Below are positions 35,273 through 43,876 of a DNA stretch of 64,000 bases, in pieces. Each line of letters opens with the position of its first letter. Position 1 is the stretch's first letter. Source of the stretch: Kiloniella laminariae DSM 19542. Lineage in GTDB: Bacteria; Pseudomonadota; Alphaproteobacteria; Kiloniellales; Kiloniellaceae. Location of the stretch: NCBI RefSeq assembly GCF_000374005.1, contig NZ_KB893134.1, positions 448,605 through 512,604 of the forward strand. Direction: 5' to 3'. The position numbers and the translations under genes were made by a program. The notes beneath the pieces are model-generated. The model was not told where the DNA came from. It was given only the letters and a program-made list of their open reading frames with translations, and searched no databases.

Positions 35273-35764
35273 TCGTTTTCTGAGCCGATAGTGATAAACT
35301 GACTTAAGCACGTTTGTTTAATCATAAACGGAAAAAGTGCTTTAGCTATTTGGTTTGTCGCCTTCTCTTCTCTTTTGACGGTTTCCGGTCAAAAGGAAAT
35401 TTTTTTAATCAGTCTCATCTCGGCAACTAGGCTCTTAATTACCCTTTTGGATTCTGCGTGATCTCTCTTTTTTCACGGTGTTGAAATTCAGTTTTGAAAA
35501 ATTGAACCTGAAATGTTGGAGGGCGTTGGAAGAGAATTTCTGTTGAGGGATTGGTTTGTATCTATCTGATTTTAAATTGGTAATTTCATATTTTACCTAA
35601 AATTTTCTCTGATTTTCTTTGATTTATGGCGTGAATTTTCTGTGATGATTTTCTATATTTTTCATTAAATTTTCATTTATTAAAAAATATACTTGCGTTT
35701 AGGTTCGAAAGTGAACATTTATGAAGGCAAGAGATTGTCGTATCAAACACGTAAGGAACAAAAA
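35273..35764. other. AT-rich promoter region of gap
   Basis: About 490 bases without a gene, very AT-rich from 35540 to 35700. Near its start an imperfect stem (TAAGCAC at about 35305 with GTGCTTTA at about 35336) may end the glpR transcript. AAAGTGAACAT at 35708-35718 is shared with the glpK operator region (34346-34356). The region should hold the gap promoter. Confidence 0.5.
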
Positions 35765-36772
35765 ATGGCAGTTCGCGTCGCTATTAATGGTTTTGGCCGG
35801 ATTGGTCGCCTTGTACTTCGGGCCGTGATTGAATCCGGACGTGATGATATTGAAGTTGTTGCGATCAATGATCTGGCTTCGGCACAGGCAAATGCCCATC
35901 TGCTGAAATATGATTCCGTGCATGGACCCTTGCGCAAAGACATCAAAGCAGAAGATGGCGCGCTGATTATTGAAGGCAAGCGTATTGCGGTTCTTTCCGA
36001 ACGCAACCCGGCTGATCTACCTTGGGGCAAGCTGGATGTTGATGTCGCTCTGGAATGTACCGGGCTGTTTACTGACCGGGCTAAGGCTGCTGCCCATCTT
36101 GAGGCCGGTGCCAAGAAGGTATTGATCTCTGCTCCTGGCAAGGATGCGGATCTGACGGTGGTTTACGGTGTGAACCACGACAAGATCAAACCTGAGCACA
36201 CAATCGTTTCCAATGCGTCCTGCACCACCAACTGTCTCGTGCCTGTTGCGCATGTGCTCAACCAGCTTGTTGGGTTGGAAGAAGGCTTCGTGACGACAGT
36301 GCATGCCTATACCGGTGATCAGAATACTGTCGATACAATGCATAGTGATTTGCGCCGTGCCCGTGCTGCCGCACTTTCCATGATCCCGACATCAACTGGC
36401 GCTGCCAAGGCTGTTGGTCTGGTGCTGCCCGAGCTTTCCGGCAAGCTGGACGGCACATCGGTACGTGTTCCGGCGGCAAACGTGTCCCTGATTGATCTGG
36501 TATTCACTGCCGGGCGCGAAACAACCGCTGAAGAAATTAACCAGGCAATGCGTGTTGCGGCTGAAGGACCCTTGAAAGGGGTGCTGGATGTTAACGACGA
36601 GCCACTGGTTTCCTGTGATTTTAACCACTCGCCTGCGAGTTCGACCTTTGACCTGACCCAAACCCAGCTTGTGGGTAAGCGGACAGTTCGGGTTTTGAGC
36701 TGGTACGACAACGAGTGGGGGTTCTCCAACCGTATGGTTGACACTGCTGTCGCCCTGGGGCTTAGCCTCTAG
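35765..36772 (+). CDS. gap: Glyceraldehyde-3-phosphate dehydrogenase (type I)
   Basis: A 335-residue GAPDH. The NAD-binding start [20 protein letters not shown], an Asp at position 36 after the second strand typical of NAD-preferring enzymes, the catalytic loop ASCTTNCL with Cys153, and [14 protein letters not shown]-type C-terminal sequence are all present. ATG 35765 has AAGGA upstream. It lies alone between glpR and glpD and ends with a strong terminator, so it is an independent transcript. It would act on triose phosphate from glycerol and sugars, or backwards in gluconeogenesis. Confidence 0.97.
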   Translation: MAVRVAINGFGRIGRLVLRAVIESGRDDIEVVAINDLASAQANAHLLKYDSVHGPLRKDIKAEDGALIIEGKRIAVLSERNPADLPWGKLDVDVALECTGLFTDRAKAAAHLEAGAKKVLISAPGKDADLTVVYGVNHDKIKPEHTIVSNASCTTNCLVPVAHVLNQLVGLEEGFVTTVHAYTGDQNTVDTMHSDLRRARAAALSMIPTSTGAAKAVGLVLPELSGKLDGTSVRVPAANVSLIDLVFTAGRETTAEEINQAMRVAAEGPLKGVLDVNDEPLVSCDFNHSPASSTFDLTQTQLVGKRTVRVLSWYDNEWGFSNRMVDTAVALGLSL

Positions 36773-36779
36773 GTCTACT

Positions 36780-36821
36780 TGATCAGGAGGAGGTAGAGGG
36801 CCTCCTCCTGATCATTTTTTT
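36780..36821 (+). terminator. Rho-independent terminator after gap
   Basis: TGATCAGGAGGAGG (36780-36793) pairs perfectly over 14 bp with CCTCCTCCTGATCA (36801-36814), loop of 7, followed by seven T. One of the strongest terminators in the window. Confidence 0.95.
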
Positions 36822-36955
36822 GCAGTGGAATTACGGGAAAACTACAGAAAGAAATTTATCAACTGGCACGTCGTAATCGCGTGCCAGTCTGCGTATGTCA
36901 GGATCGCTCAGGCGGCTGGTGATGATCTGACAATGTTATAGACAAGCGAGAGACA

Positions 36956-38500
36956 ATGAGGACTGAAGATCTGTTCGACATCCTGGTTATTGGCGGTGGC
37001 ATCAATGGTGTCGGTATAGCGCGGGATGCAGCCGGGCGGGGTCTGAAGACCCTGCTGTGTGAGAAAGATGATTTGGCAAGCTGGACTTCCTCTGCCAGTA
37101 CCAAACTTATTCACGGCGGTTTACGCTATCTCGAGCATTACGAATTCCGTCTGGTCCGGGAAGCGCTGAAAGAGCGCGAAGTCCTTCTTGCTTCTGCGCC
37201 CCACATTTCCTGGCCGCTTCGTTTTGTGCTTCCACATAATAAAGATCTTCGTCCGGCCTGGCTTATTCGCCTGGGGTTGTTTCTTTATGATCATCTGGGC
37301 AAGCGGGAACGTTTGCCGGGCTCCTGTGGCGTTGATCTGACCAGGCATTGTGTCGGCACGCCCCTTGTTGATAACCTCACCAAGGGTTTTATCTATTCGG
37401 ATGCCTGGGTTCAGGACGCGCGCATGGTGGTGTTGAATGCCATGGATGCCCGCAACCGGGGGGCTGAAATCCGGACACGCACGCGCTGTATCGGGGCGAT
37501 CCGCCAGCAGGACCACTGGGAGGTAAAGCTTGTTGACGGTTTTACCAGCGAGATCTCGGTGGTCAGAGCAAGGCTGCTGGTTAATGCAGCAGGGCCCTGG
37601 GCGCAGGCACTGCTGACCGGGGAAATCGGCCTGAAAAGTGACAAGAGGCTGCGGTTGGTCAAAGGCAGCCATATTGTTGTGCCGCGCCTGTTCGATCATG
37701 ATCATGCTTATATTTTCCAGAATCAGGACAAACGGATTGTTTTTGCGATCCCTTATGAAAATGATTTCACGCTGATTGGCACGACTGATGTGGATCATGA
37801 AGGTGATCCAGCGGATGTAAAGATCTCGCAAGAAGAGATTTCCTACCTTTGCCAGTCTGTAAGCTGCTATTTTAAACGGCCAGTGAAAGCTGCGGATGTT
37901 GTCTGGAGTTACGCAGGGGTTCGGCCTCTGTTTGACAATGGAGAAGCGGATGCGTCACAGACCACCCGGGACTATGCGGTTGAGCTTGAGAGTGAGCCAG
38001 GCAAAGCTCCTGTGCTCAATATTCTTGGTGGCAAACTGACGACATATCGTAAGCTGGCTCAGGCATCGCTAAGCTTGATCAGCGATGTCTTTGGAATTGC
38101 GGATAAAAGCTGGACGGCTGGTTCTATTCTGCCGGGCGGGGATATCCCGAATGAGGATGTAAACCTCTACATTGGGCAGATGATGGCCAGGTATCCTTGG
38201 TTACCGGTTAAACAGCTTGAGCGTTATGTGAAAACCTATGGGACCAGAGTGGAGCAAATTCTTGATGGGACAAGCTGTCTTGATGGTCTGGGGAGCTGTT
38301 TTGCCGGGGATCTTTACGAGGCTGAAGTTCGGTATCTGGTTGACGAGGAATGGGCCCTGACGAGTGAGGATATTCTTTGGCGGAGAACCAAGCTGGGTTT
38401 GCATCTTCCGCAGGACGTCGGAGGTGATCTGGATGACTGGCTGGCGCTCTATACAAAAAAACAGCTGCAGCTTGCAGCCGGATTTTCACTCGCATCATGA
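36956..38500 (+). CDS. glpD: Glycerol-3-phosphate dehydrogenase (aerobic, FAD)
   Basis: A 514-residue FAD-dependent membrane-associated dehydrogenase that oxidises glycerol 3-phosphate to dihydroxyacetone phosphate and reduces quinone. The FAD motif is VIGGGINGVGIARDAAGRG (about residues 12-30), followed by LASWTSSASTKLIHGGLRYLEHYEF, GPWAQALL, TLIGTTDVDHEGDP and ILGGKLTTYRKLAQ, which all follow GlpD. It lies downstream of gap with its own leader of about 130 bases after the terminator and is probably under GlpR control, although I see no clear operator directly upstream. Confidence 0.96.
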   Translation: MRTEDLFDILVIGGGINGVGIARDAAGRGLKTLLCEKDDLASWTSSASTKLIHGGLRYLEHYEFRLVREALKEREVLLASAPHISWPLRFVLPHNKDLRPAWLIRLGLFLYDHLGKRERLPGSCGVDLTRHCVGTPLVDNLTKGFIYSDAWVQDARMVVLNAMDARNRGAEIRTRTRCIGAIRQQDHWEVKLVDGFTSEISVVRARLLVNAAGPWAQALLTGEIGLKSDKRLRLVKGSHIVVPRLFDHDHAYIFQNQDKRIVFAIPYENDFTLIGTTDVDHEGDPADVKISQEEISYLCQSVSCYFKRPVKAADVVWSYAGVRPLFDNGEADASQTTRDYAVELESEPGKAPVLNILGGKLTTYRKLAQASLSLISDVFGIADKSWTAGSILPGGDIPNEDVNLYIGQMMARYPWLPVKQLERYVKTYGTRVEQILDGTSCLDGLGSCFAGDLYEAEVRYLVDEEWALTSEDILWRRTKLGLHLPQDVGGDLDDWLALYTKKQLQLAAGFSLAS

Positions 38501-38643
38501 ATGCGCTATGGAGTCTGCTGTGAGTTGAGCGTTTTCATAAAAAGGCTTCGCGAAAGATCAAGTTTTTGTAATAGAAAGCTGATATTGCACAGATTGCAGG
38601 ATATACTCCTGCCTAGAAATAATAATAGAAAAGGTTGTTCGGG

Positions 38644-40089
38644 ATGAAGCGCAAACACCTCTGCAAGATTGTTGCCACACTCGGCCCGGCAAGTTCGGAT
38701 AAAGAGACAATTGCTGCGCTCTTTAAATCGGGAGTGGATACTTTCCGTCTGAATTTTAGTCACGGGACTCATGAAGATCACAAAAAGCGCTATGACCTGA
38801 TCCGTGAAGTGGAGCAGGAAACCGGTCGACCAATTGCGGTGTTGATGGATTTGCAGGGACCAAAACTGCGTGTCGGTCGGTTTGCCGAAGGCTCGGCTGA
38901 ACTGAAAACCGGCGCAAGTTTTCGACTGGATATGAAGGACGAGCTTGGTGATGCCACGCGGGCAACCTTGCCGCACAAGGAAATTTTTGACGCTATTGAA
39001 GCAGGAACCGATCTCTTGCTTGATGATGGTCGTATTCGTTTGCGGGTCCGTTCAGTCAAGGGTACCGAAGCTGAAACCGAGGTTGTTGTAGGCGGTGTCC
39101 TGTCAAACAATAAGGGCGTGAACGTCCCAGGTGTTGTTCTGCCTCTGTCTGCCTTGACGGAAAAAGACCTCAAGGACATGGAATTCGGGCTTGAGCTTGG
39201 CTGTGACTGGTGTGCGCTTTCTTTTGTTCAGCGTCCTGAAGATGTGATGGAAGCGCGCAAGCTGGTGAATGGCCGTGCGGGCGTGATGGCCAAACTGGAA
39301 AAGCCCTCTGCTATTGAGCAGCTCGAGGCGATTGTTGCCCTGACCGATGCGGTTATGGTGGCACGTGGAGATCTCGGCGTTGAGTTACCGCCGGAAAACG
39401 TGCCTGTCCTGCAGAAGCGTATTATCCGGATCTGCCGTGAATATGGGAAACCGGTGATTGTTGCTACCCAGATGCTGGAAACCATGGTTACCTCGCCGAC
39501 GCCGACAAGGGCGGAAGCTTCTGATGTAGCAACAGCGGTTTACGACGGCGCGGACGCTGTTATGCTGTCTGCTGAATCAGCCAGCGGCGCCTATCCGCTG
39601 GAAGCGGTCAGCATGATGAACCGGATTATTGAGACCATCGAGCAGGACCCTCTGTACCTGAAGCTTGTTCATGCCGACGAACTGGAGCCAAACCCGACAG
39701 AAGCTGATGCGATCAGTGATGCGGCCAGCCAGGTTGCAGACCTGCTTGGTGCCAAGGCGATCGTTACCTTTACGACAACAGGCAGCACGGCTTTTCGTGC
39801 TGCGCGATGCCGCCCGAACACACCGTTACTTGGCTTGACACCTGACCTGAGGGTTGCAAGACGGATGTCTCTGATCTGGGGTGTGCATTCCGTGAACACC
39901 CGGGATGTTAACAGCTTTGCAGAAATGGTCGGGAAATCCACCCGGATTGCGCGCCGTGAAGGCTTTTGTGAAAACGGCGACAAGATTGTTGTGACTGCTG
40001 GTATTCCTTTTGGTACGCCAGGCTCGACCAACAATCTTCGGATTGCCACTGTTGGCCAGCATGAAAAAACGGATCCGAAAGATCGCTGA
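38644..40089 (+). CDS. pyk: Pyruvate kinase
   Basis: A 481-residue pyruvate kinase converting phosphoenolpyruvate and ADP to pyruvate and ATP. Markers are KIVATLGPASSDKETI, FRLNFSHGTHEDH, MDLQGPKLRVG, the catalytic Lys segment VMAKLEKPSAIEQL, VARGDLGVELPPENVP and VIVATQMLETMVTSPTPTRAEASDVA. ATG 38644 begins directly at the conserved MKRKHLCKIV. It is about 140 bases after glpD and ends in a terminator. With glpK, glpD and gap it completes a local route from glycerol to pyruvate except for the middle glycolytic steps. Confidence 0.97.
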   Translation: MKRKHLCKIVATLGPASSDKETIAALFKSGVDTFRLNFSHGTHEDHKKRYDLIREVEQETGRPIAVLMDLQGPKLRVGRFAEGSAELKTGASFRLDMKDELGDATRATLPHKEIFDAIEAGTDLLLDDGRIRLRVRSVKGTEAETEVVVGGVLSNNKGVNVPGVVLPLSALTEKDLKDMEFGLELGCDWCALSFVQRPEDVMEARKLVNGRAGVMAKLEKPSAIEQLEAIVALTDAVMVARGDLGVELPPENVPVLQKRIIRICREYGKPVIVATQMLETMVTSPTPTRAEASDVATAVYDGADAVMLSAESASGAYPLEAVSMMNRIIETIEQDPLYLKLVHADELEPNPTEADAISDAASQVADLLGAKAIVTFTTTGSTAFRAARCRPNTPLLGLTPDLRVARRMSLIWGVHSVNTRDVNSFAEMVGKSTRIARREGFCENGDKIVVTAGIPFGTPGSTNNLRIATVGQHEKTDPKDR

Positions 40090-40147
40090 TTGAATTCCGT
40101 TAGAGGCGACATGGTGAGTTAACAGGTAGTTCTCTGGTGATATTGAT

Positions 40148-40179
40148 AAAAAGCGGCTTCTGTTTGAGGCCGCTTTTTT
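40148..40179 (+). terminator. Rho-independent terminator after pyk
   Basis: AAAAAGCGGC (40148-40157) pairs with GCCGCTTTTT (40169-40178) and runs into T residues. It separates pyk from the convergent MBL-fold gene and may serve both strands. Confidence 0.9.
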
Positions 40180-40180
40180 C

Positions 40181-41041
40181 TTACAGGCGATTAAGAGGAA
40201 TTTTGAGGTAGTGATTGCCGTCAGCCTCGGCTGGGGGGAGGTCGCCAGCGCGCATATTTACCTGGATAGAGGGGAGCAAGAGAGCAGGCATGGCGAGTTG
40301 TCGGTCTCTTTCAGTGCGCATCTTGATGAATTCGTCACGGGTGATGCCGTTGTGGACATGCAAGTTATGCTGCTTTTGTTCAGCGATGGTTGTTTCCCAC
40401 GCGATCTTGCGGCCATTGGGGGCGTAATCATGACAGGTGAAAAGTCGGGTACTGTCCGGCAAGTTGAAAATTTTCTGGATTGAATCGTACAGGGCGCCGG
40501 CATCTCCGCCCGGAAAGTCGGCTCTGGCCGTTCCAAAGTCTGGCATAAAGAGGGTGTCGCCAACAAAAGCGCAATCGCCGATTACATAGGTAATACAGGC
40601 AGGTGTATGCCCTGGTGTGTGCAGTACCTGGCAGGGAATGGTTCCCAGTTTAAAATCTTCTTGATCGGCAAAGAGATAATCAAACTGTTCACCGTTGGTC
40701 TGGAAAGCGGGTTCTGTGTTGTAGATAGCCTTGAAAGTTTGCTGGACGGCTGAAATTTGATTGCCGACGGCTGTTGTCCCGCCAATCATCTTCTTTAAAA
40801 AGGGGGCAGCAGAGAGGTGGTCGGCATGAACATGGGTTTCGAGAATCCACTGGCAAGACAGCTCTTTCTGCTGAATTGTCTGAATAATCGCATCGGCACT
40901 TTCGGTTGAGGTTCGGCCTGCGCTGGGGGCATAATCAAGCGCGGAGTCAATAATGGCACATTTCAGGCTTGCTGGATCCCAAACCAGATAGGAAAGGGTG
41001 TTACTTGCTTCGTGAAAAAAAGCTTCTATCTGGGGTGTCAT
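40181..41041 (-). CDS. MBL-fold hydrolase, persulfide dioxygenase-like (Blh type)
   Basis: A 286-residue metallo-beta-lactamase-fold protein. The metal motif HxHxDH appears as ETHVHADHLSAA, followed by GHTPACITYVIGDCAFVGDTLFMPDFGTARADFPGGD and FTCHDY. This pattern is that of ETHE1/Blh enzymes, which oxidise glutathione persulfide to sulfite. ATG 41041 has a good GGAGA upstream and starts at MTPQIEAFF; the upstream 13 codons are not conserved. It is divergent from a BigR/SqrR-like repressor gene and close to a rhodanese, as in the bigR-blh clusters of Rhizobiales and Xylella. Confidence 0.88.
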   Translation of the reverse strand: MTPQIEAFFHEASNTLSYLVWDPASLKCAIIDSALDYAPSAGRTSTESADAIIQTIQQKELSCQWILETHVHADHLSAAPFLKKMIGGTTAVGNQISAVQQTFKAIYNTEPAFQTNGEQFDYLFADQEDFKLGTIPCQVLHTPGHTPACITYVIGDCAFVGDTLFMPDFGTARADFPGGDAGALYDSIQKIFNLPDSTRLFTCHDYAPNGRKIAWETTIAEQKQHNLHVHNGITRDEFIKMRTERDRQLAMPALLLPSIQVNMRAGDLPPAEADGNHYLKIPLNRL

Positions 41042-41110
41042 TCCTGTCTCCGTTTTTCCCGGTAGTATATCAATTGACAAAAATATAGCAAATTTGATAT
41101 GTATTGATTT

Positions 41111-41407
41111 ATGAATTTATCGGATATGCAAAAATCTGTAGGTAAAGCAAGTGCCTTGCTGCGGGCTTTGGCCAATGAGCGTCGACTGATGATCCTTTGC
41201 CAACTGGTGGAGGGAGAGAAAACAGTCGGAGCATTGGCTGAAAACCTTGATATCGCCCAGGCTATGATTTCCCAGCAACTCTCGATTTTGAGGAGAGAGC
41301 AGCTGGTTTGTTTCAGGCGTGAAGGGCAGAGCATTTATTACAGACTCGACCACCCGGCAGCAGCAGGAATATTGCAGGTCCTCTACGATAGCTACTGTCC
41401 GAAATAG
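41111..41407 (+). CDS. ArsR-family persulfide-responsive repressor (BigR/SqrR/YgaV-like)
   Basis: A 98-residue winged-helix ArsR regulator with LLRALANERRLMILCQLVEGEK and AQAMISQQLSILRREQLV as the recognition region. Cys30 and Cys96 are 66 residues apart, the same spacing as the redox Cys pair of BigR and SqrR that forms a di- or tetrasulfide with persulfides; a third Cys lies at 67. The ArsR metal motif ELCVCDL is absent. It is divergent from the MBL hydrolase with only about 69 bases between starts, and a rhodanese follows 40 bases downstream. It probably represses both until sulfide stress. Confidence 0.88.
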   Translation: MNLSDMQKSVGKASALLRALANERRLMILCQLVEGEKTVGALAENLDIAQAMISQQLSILRREQLVCFRREGQSIYYRLDHPAAAGILQVLYDSYCPK

Positions 41408-41447
41408 CTGTCAGGCATGTGAGATCCATTTTATCAGGAGCAGAGCG

Positions 41448-41981
41448 ATGGAAAAGAAGATTGTATCTATTTCGCCACGGGATCTGGAGAAACGGTTGCT
41501 GGCTGAGGAGGTGGAGCTGATTGATCTTCGTGGGGGGCTGGAATTTGCCCAGGAACATATCAAAGGTTCCCGGCTGATCCCGCTTGATAAAATTGCGTCA
41601 TATGATTTTTCCGATACTTCCGGCCAGGCTGCTGTATTCCTCTGCCGAAGCGGACAGCGAACCTTGATGGCCTCAGAGCTTTTAAGCCTGATGCCCTTTA
41701 AAGAGATTATGATTCTCGAAGGTGGTTTGATGGCCTGGATTGCGGCTGGTCTGCCGACAAAAAAATTAACAAAAGCCCCGATTGATATCATGCGGCAGGT
41801 CCAGGTTATTGCCGGAAGCCTTGTCTTGACGGGTATTCTGTTGGGTTTTGTGGTTCATTCAGGTTTTCTCTTCATCGCAGCCTTCGTCGGGGCTGGCCTG
41901 ACTCTGGCGGGCTTGACAGGCTTTTGCGGAATGGCCCGTATTCTGGCGGTAATGCCCTGGAACAGGGTCAGCTCAGGTTGA
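41448..41981 (+). CDS. Membrane rhodanese (YgaP-type, rhodanese plus DUF2892)
   Basis: A 177-residue protein. Residues 1-105 are a rhodanese domain with active-site loop CRSGQR (Cys66), which accepts a sulfane sulfur. The C-terminal third has two hydrophobic segments (about 118-140 and 142-162) forming the DUF2892 hairpin seen in YgaP. ATG 41448 has AGGAG upstream; the open frame before it overlaps the repressor gene and is not used. It follows the repressor by 40 bases and forms the second arm of the persulfide module. Confidence 0.9.
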   Translation: MEKKIVSISPRDLEKRLLAEEVELIDLRGGLEFAQEHIKGSRLIPLDKIASYDFSDTSGQAAVFLCRSGQRTLMASELLSLMPFKEIMILEGGLMAWIAAGLPTKKLTKAPIDIMRQVQVIAGSLVLTGILLGFVVHSGFLFIAAFVGAGLTLAGLTGFCGMARILAVMPWNRVSSG

Positions 41982-42124
41982 AGAAAGTACCTTCCCCTAA
42001 GGTGGAACTCTTAATCTTTTCATAACCTACTGAGGGATAAAGTAGTTCGATGATTAGCGCCTGTAGGCAGGAAGGTGCATGGTGCCTTGATTCGGGGGAA
42101 TGGGTGTCATGTTTAAGATGAAAC

Positions 42125-43357
42125 TTGAAGAATGATCATGAATATAGGCTGACGCCTGTTGTCCTTTTGAGTGATGACGAGAATTTTTCCTCTGATTTTC
42201 TCGGAGTGTTACGGGATGCGGGTTTTCAGAATGTTTCCAGCTGCACGGGATCTCATTCGGATGAGAAGGCTGCTCCCGGTCTGCTGTTTTTTGATTCCGG
42301 AACCAAGCCGGGTCCCGCACGGGAGTTGCTCAAGCAGATTCTTGCCTTCCCTTCTGGGCAGCGGTGTCCGGTTGTCTATCTGGAGCAAGATGCCCAGAAG
42401 ACAGAAGTAGACGGATCGGATCTGCGTTGTGATGACATTCTTCTCTATCCCCAGTCATTGTATCGACTTGAAACTTGCTGCCGAACTCTTTTGCAGATGG
42501 CACAAGAGCGCCAAATGTGGGAAGAGAAAAAGCGTCAGCTTGAATCTGAATTGGAGAAAAAATCAGAAAAAGCTGATCAGGCATTGATTTTACTGCAGCA
42601 GGCCGAGAAACGCTTGCTGCAGCAAAATCCTGGCCTGACGAGTCAGAACCAGGACAGGGATAATCTTGTTGCTGATATGAGCCATGAACTGCGGACGCCG
42701 CTCAATGCCATACTGGGTTTCTCCGAAATTATGAAGGAACAGGCCTTTGGAGCCCTGGGACATGAAAAATATCTGGGTTATGCGGGGGATATTCATAAAG
42801 CCAGCCAGCATTTGCTCGGAATCGTTAACGATGTGCTTGATATTGCCAAAGCTGATTCCGAAGGCCCGGTTCTCGAGCTTTCTGATGTTTCTGTAAAAGA
42901 TGCCGTTTCTGACACCTTTCGTATGATGGCTGTTCTGGCTGAAGAGGCGGGAGTGGAACTCTCTTTTAATATACCGTCTGACTTCCCGGATTTGAAAACA
43001 GACGAGCGCCGCTTCAAACAGGTTCTGACCAACCTGGTTTCCAATGCTGTAAAGTTTACGCGCCCGGGAGGCCGAGTCTCGGTTGAGGGCTTCTATAGTG
43101 ATGAAGACGGGGCTATTTTGATGATCATCCGGGATAATGGAATTGGAATGACCTCGTCGGAACTTGCTGTCGCGCTGACCCCCTATGGGCAGATAGAAAA
43201 AGCCCAATCCAACACGCATGTCAGGGGAACGGGACTTGGACTGCCAGTATCGAAAAAGGCTGTAGAAGCCCTGGGAGGAGATTTTCATATTACCAGTGAA
43301 CCCGGCTTGGGAACGGCGGTTACTCTGAGATTTCCTTCTTATCTCGTTGTGGAATAA
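42125..43357 (+). CDS. Sensor histidine kinase with N-terminal receiver-like domain
   Basis: A 410-residue cytosolic kinase without membrane helices. Residues 8-120 resemble a response-regulator receiver: the acidic pair D17-D18 and the phosphoacceptor position D57 (LLFFDSG) are kept, but the usual Thr/Ser and Lys positions look altered (VVYLEQD, LLYPQS). A coiled coil (about 125-170) leads to the HisKA helix with the phosphorylated His187 in DMSHELRTPLNAI, then the ATPase domain with NLVSNAVKFT, DNGIGM and GTGLGLPVSKK boxes. The start is a TTG at 42125 with a poor ribosome binding site. No partner regulator gene is adjacent. Confidence 0.88.
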   Translation: MKNDHEYRLTPVVLLSDDENFSSDFLGVLRDAGFQNVSSCTGSHSDEKAAPGLLFFDSGTKPGPARELLKQILAFPSGQRCPVVYLEQDAQKTEVDGSDLRCDDILLYPQSLYRLETCCRTLLQMAQERQMWEEKKRQLESELEKKSEKADQALILLQQAEKRLLQQNPGLTSQNQDRDNLVADMSHELRTPLNAILGFSEIMKEQAFGALGHEKYLGYAGDIHKASQHLLGIVNDVLDIAKADSEGPVLELSDVSVKDAVSDTFRMMAVLAEEAGVELSFNIPSDFPDLKTDERRFKQVLTNLVSNAVKFTRPGGRVSVEGFYSDEDGAILMIIRDNGIGMTSSELAVALTPYGQIEKAQSNTHVRGTGLGLPVSKKAVEALGGDFHITSEPGLGTAVTLRFPSYLVVE

Positions 43358-43393
43358 GCTGCCCGAAGAAACTTAATTTTGAAGTTTCTTCTT

Positions 43394-43421
43394 GCTCCGC
43401 AAAGTTCGGAGCCCTTTTTTT
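43394..43421 (+). terminator. Rho-independent terminator after the histidine kinase gene
   Basis: GCTCCG (43394-43399) pairs with CGGAGC (43407-43412) around a 7-base loop, followed by CC and seven T. Confidence 0.8.
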
Positions 43422-43574
43422 AGATCTTCATTTTTAGATGTGATTTCTGTCTCTGTGCTGGAATCAAGGCGCAGGAGCTTGTTTTTGTTTTGCTCTGCTT
43501 TCACCTGTTCAAGAGTCCGTAACGGCCTTGCAAGATAAGGGCTGGAAGTGACGGAATGAAAAGTTTTCATCATC

Positions 43575-43595
43575 TTATCCACAGATTTGTCCACA
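43575..43595. promoter_or_regulatory. Pair of DnaA-box-like sites
   Basis: TTATCCACA (43575-43583), a perfect DnaA box, and TTGTCCACA (43587-43595), one mismatch, lie in the same orientation 12 bases apart. No origin genes surround them. They could mark a DnaA-controlled promoter or titration site, or be chance. Confidence 0.45.
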
Positions 43596-43746
43596 AGATG
43601 TGGTGTTGTGCCTGAACAGGTATACACAATTGAAGGGGAAAAACCAAGAAATAAACGCAAAGATGGTGTAGAATTGATTTGTCCTCCCTATGGGTGTGGT
43701 TTCTAGATTTTTCAGGGCCGGGGAGAGCGATTTTACTGCCTGCAGA

Positions 43747-43776
43747 CTTGACCGGAGGTGGTTCTCCCACCAAATA
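43747..43776 (+). promoter_or_regulatory. Candidate RpoH promoter of hsp20
   Basis: CTTGAC at 43747-43752 matches the alphaproteobacterial heat-shock -35 element, and an AT-rich CAAATAT stretch lies 17-18 bases downstream (43771-43777). It would give a leader of about 95 bases, the usual length for ROSE elements. Confidence 0.45.
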
Positions 43777-43779
43777 TAA

Positions 43780-43876
43780 CAGGAGTTGTGGGGCTGAATG
43801 ATTCAGACCATAGAAACAAGGGCCGCCTTTTGGGGGGCTTTACAGAGTTGAGCCTTGCTCTGCCGAGGAGGTAACG
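43780..43876 (+). promoter_or_regulatory. ROSE-type RNA thermometer of hsp20
   Basis: The last hairpin pairs CCTTGCTC (43853-43860) with GAGGAGG (43865-43871), loop TGCC, leaving one G of the TTGCT segment bulged. This is the defining feature of ROSE elements, where the U(U/C)GCU strand pairs with the ribosome binding site and melts on heating. The bound site AGGAGG lies five bases before ATG 43877. An upstream hairpin (GGCCGCC with GGGGGGC, about 43821-43838) fits the usual multi-stem form. Confidence 0.82.

Larger units (their letters stand above)
43358..43876. other. Gene-poor region upstream of hsp20
   Basis: About 519 bases. It contains the kinase terminator (43394), two DnaA-box-like sites (43575-43595), a likely heat-shock promoter (43747) and the ROSE leader of hsp20. 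A minus-strand frame of up to 95 codons (43373-43660) has no family match, a TTG start and a terminator inside its 3' end; I do not count it as a gene. Confidence 0.6.

Noticed and set aside
43373-43660. A minus-strand frame of about 95 codons downstream of the histidine kinase
   Set aside because: TTG start without a ribosome binding site, no family pattern, and the plus-strand kinase terminator lies inside its 3' end; the Lys-rich tail is a by-product of the hairpin and T run.
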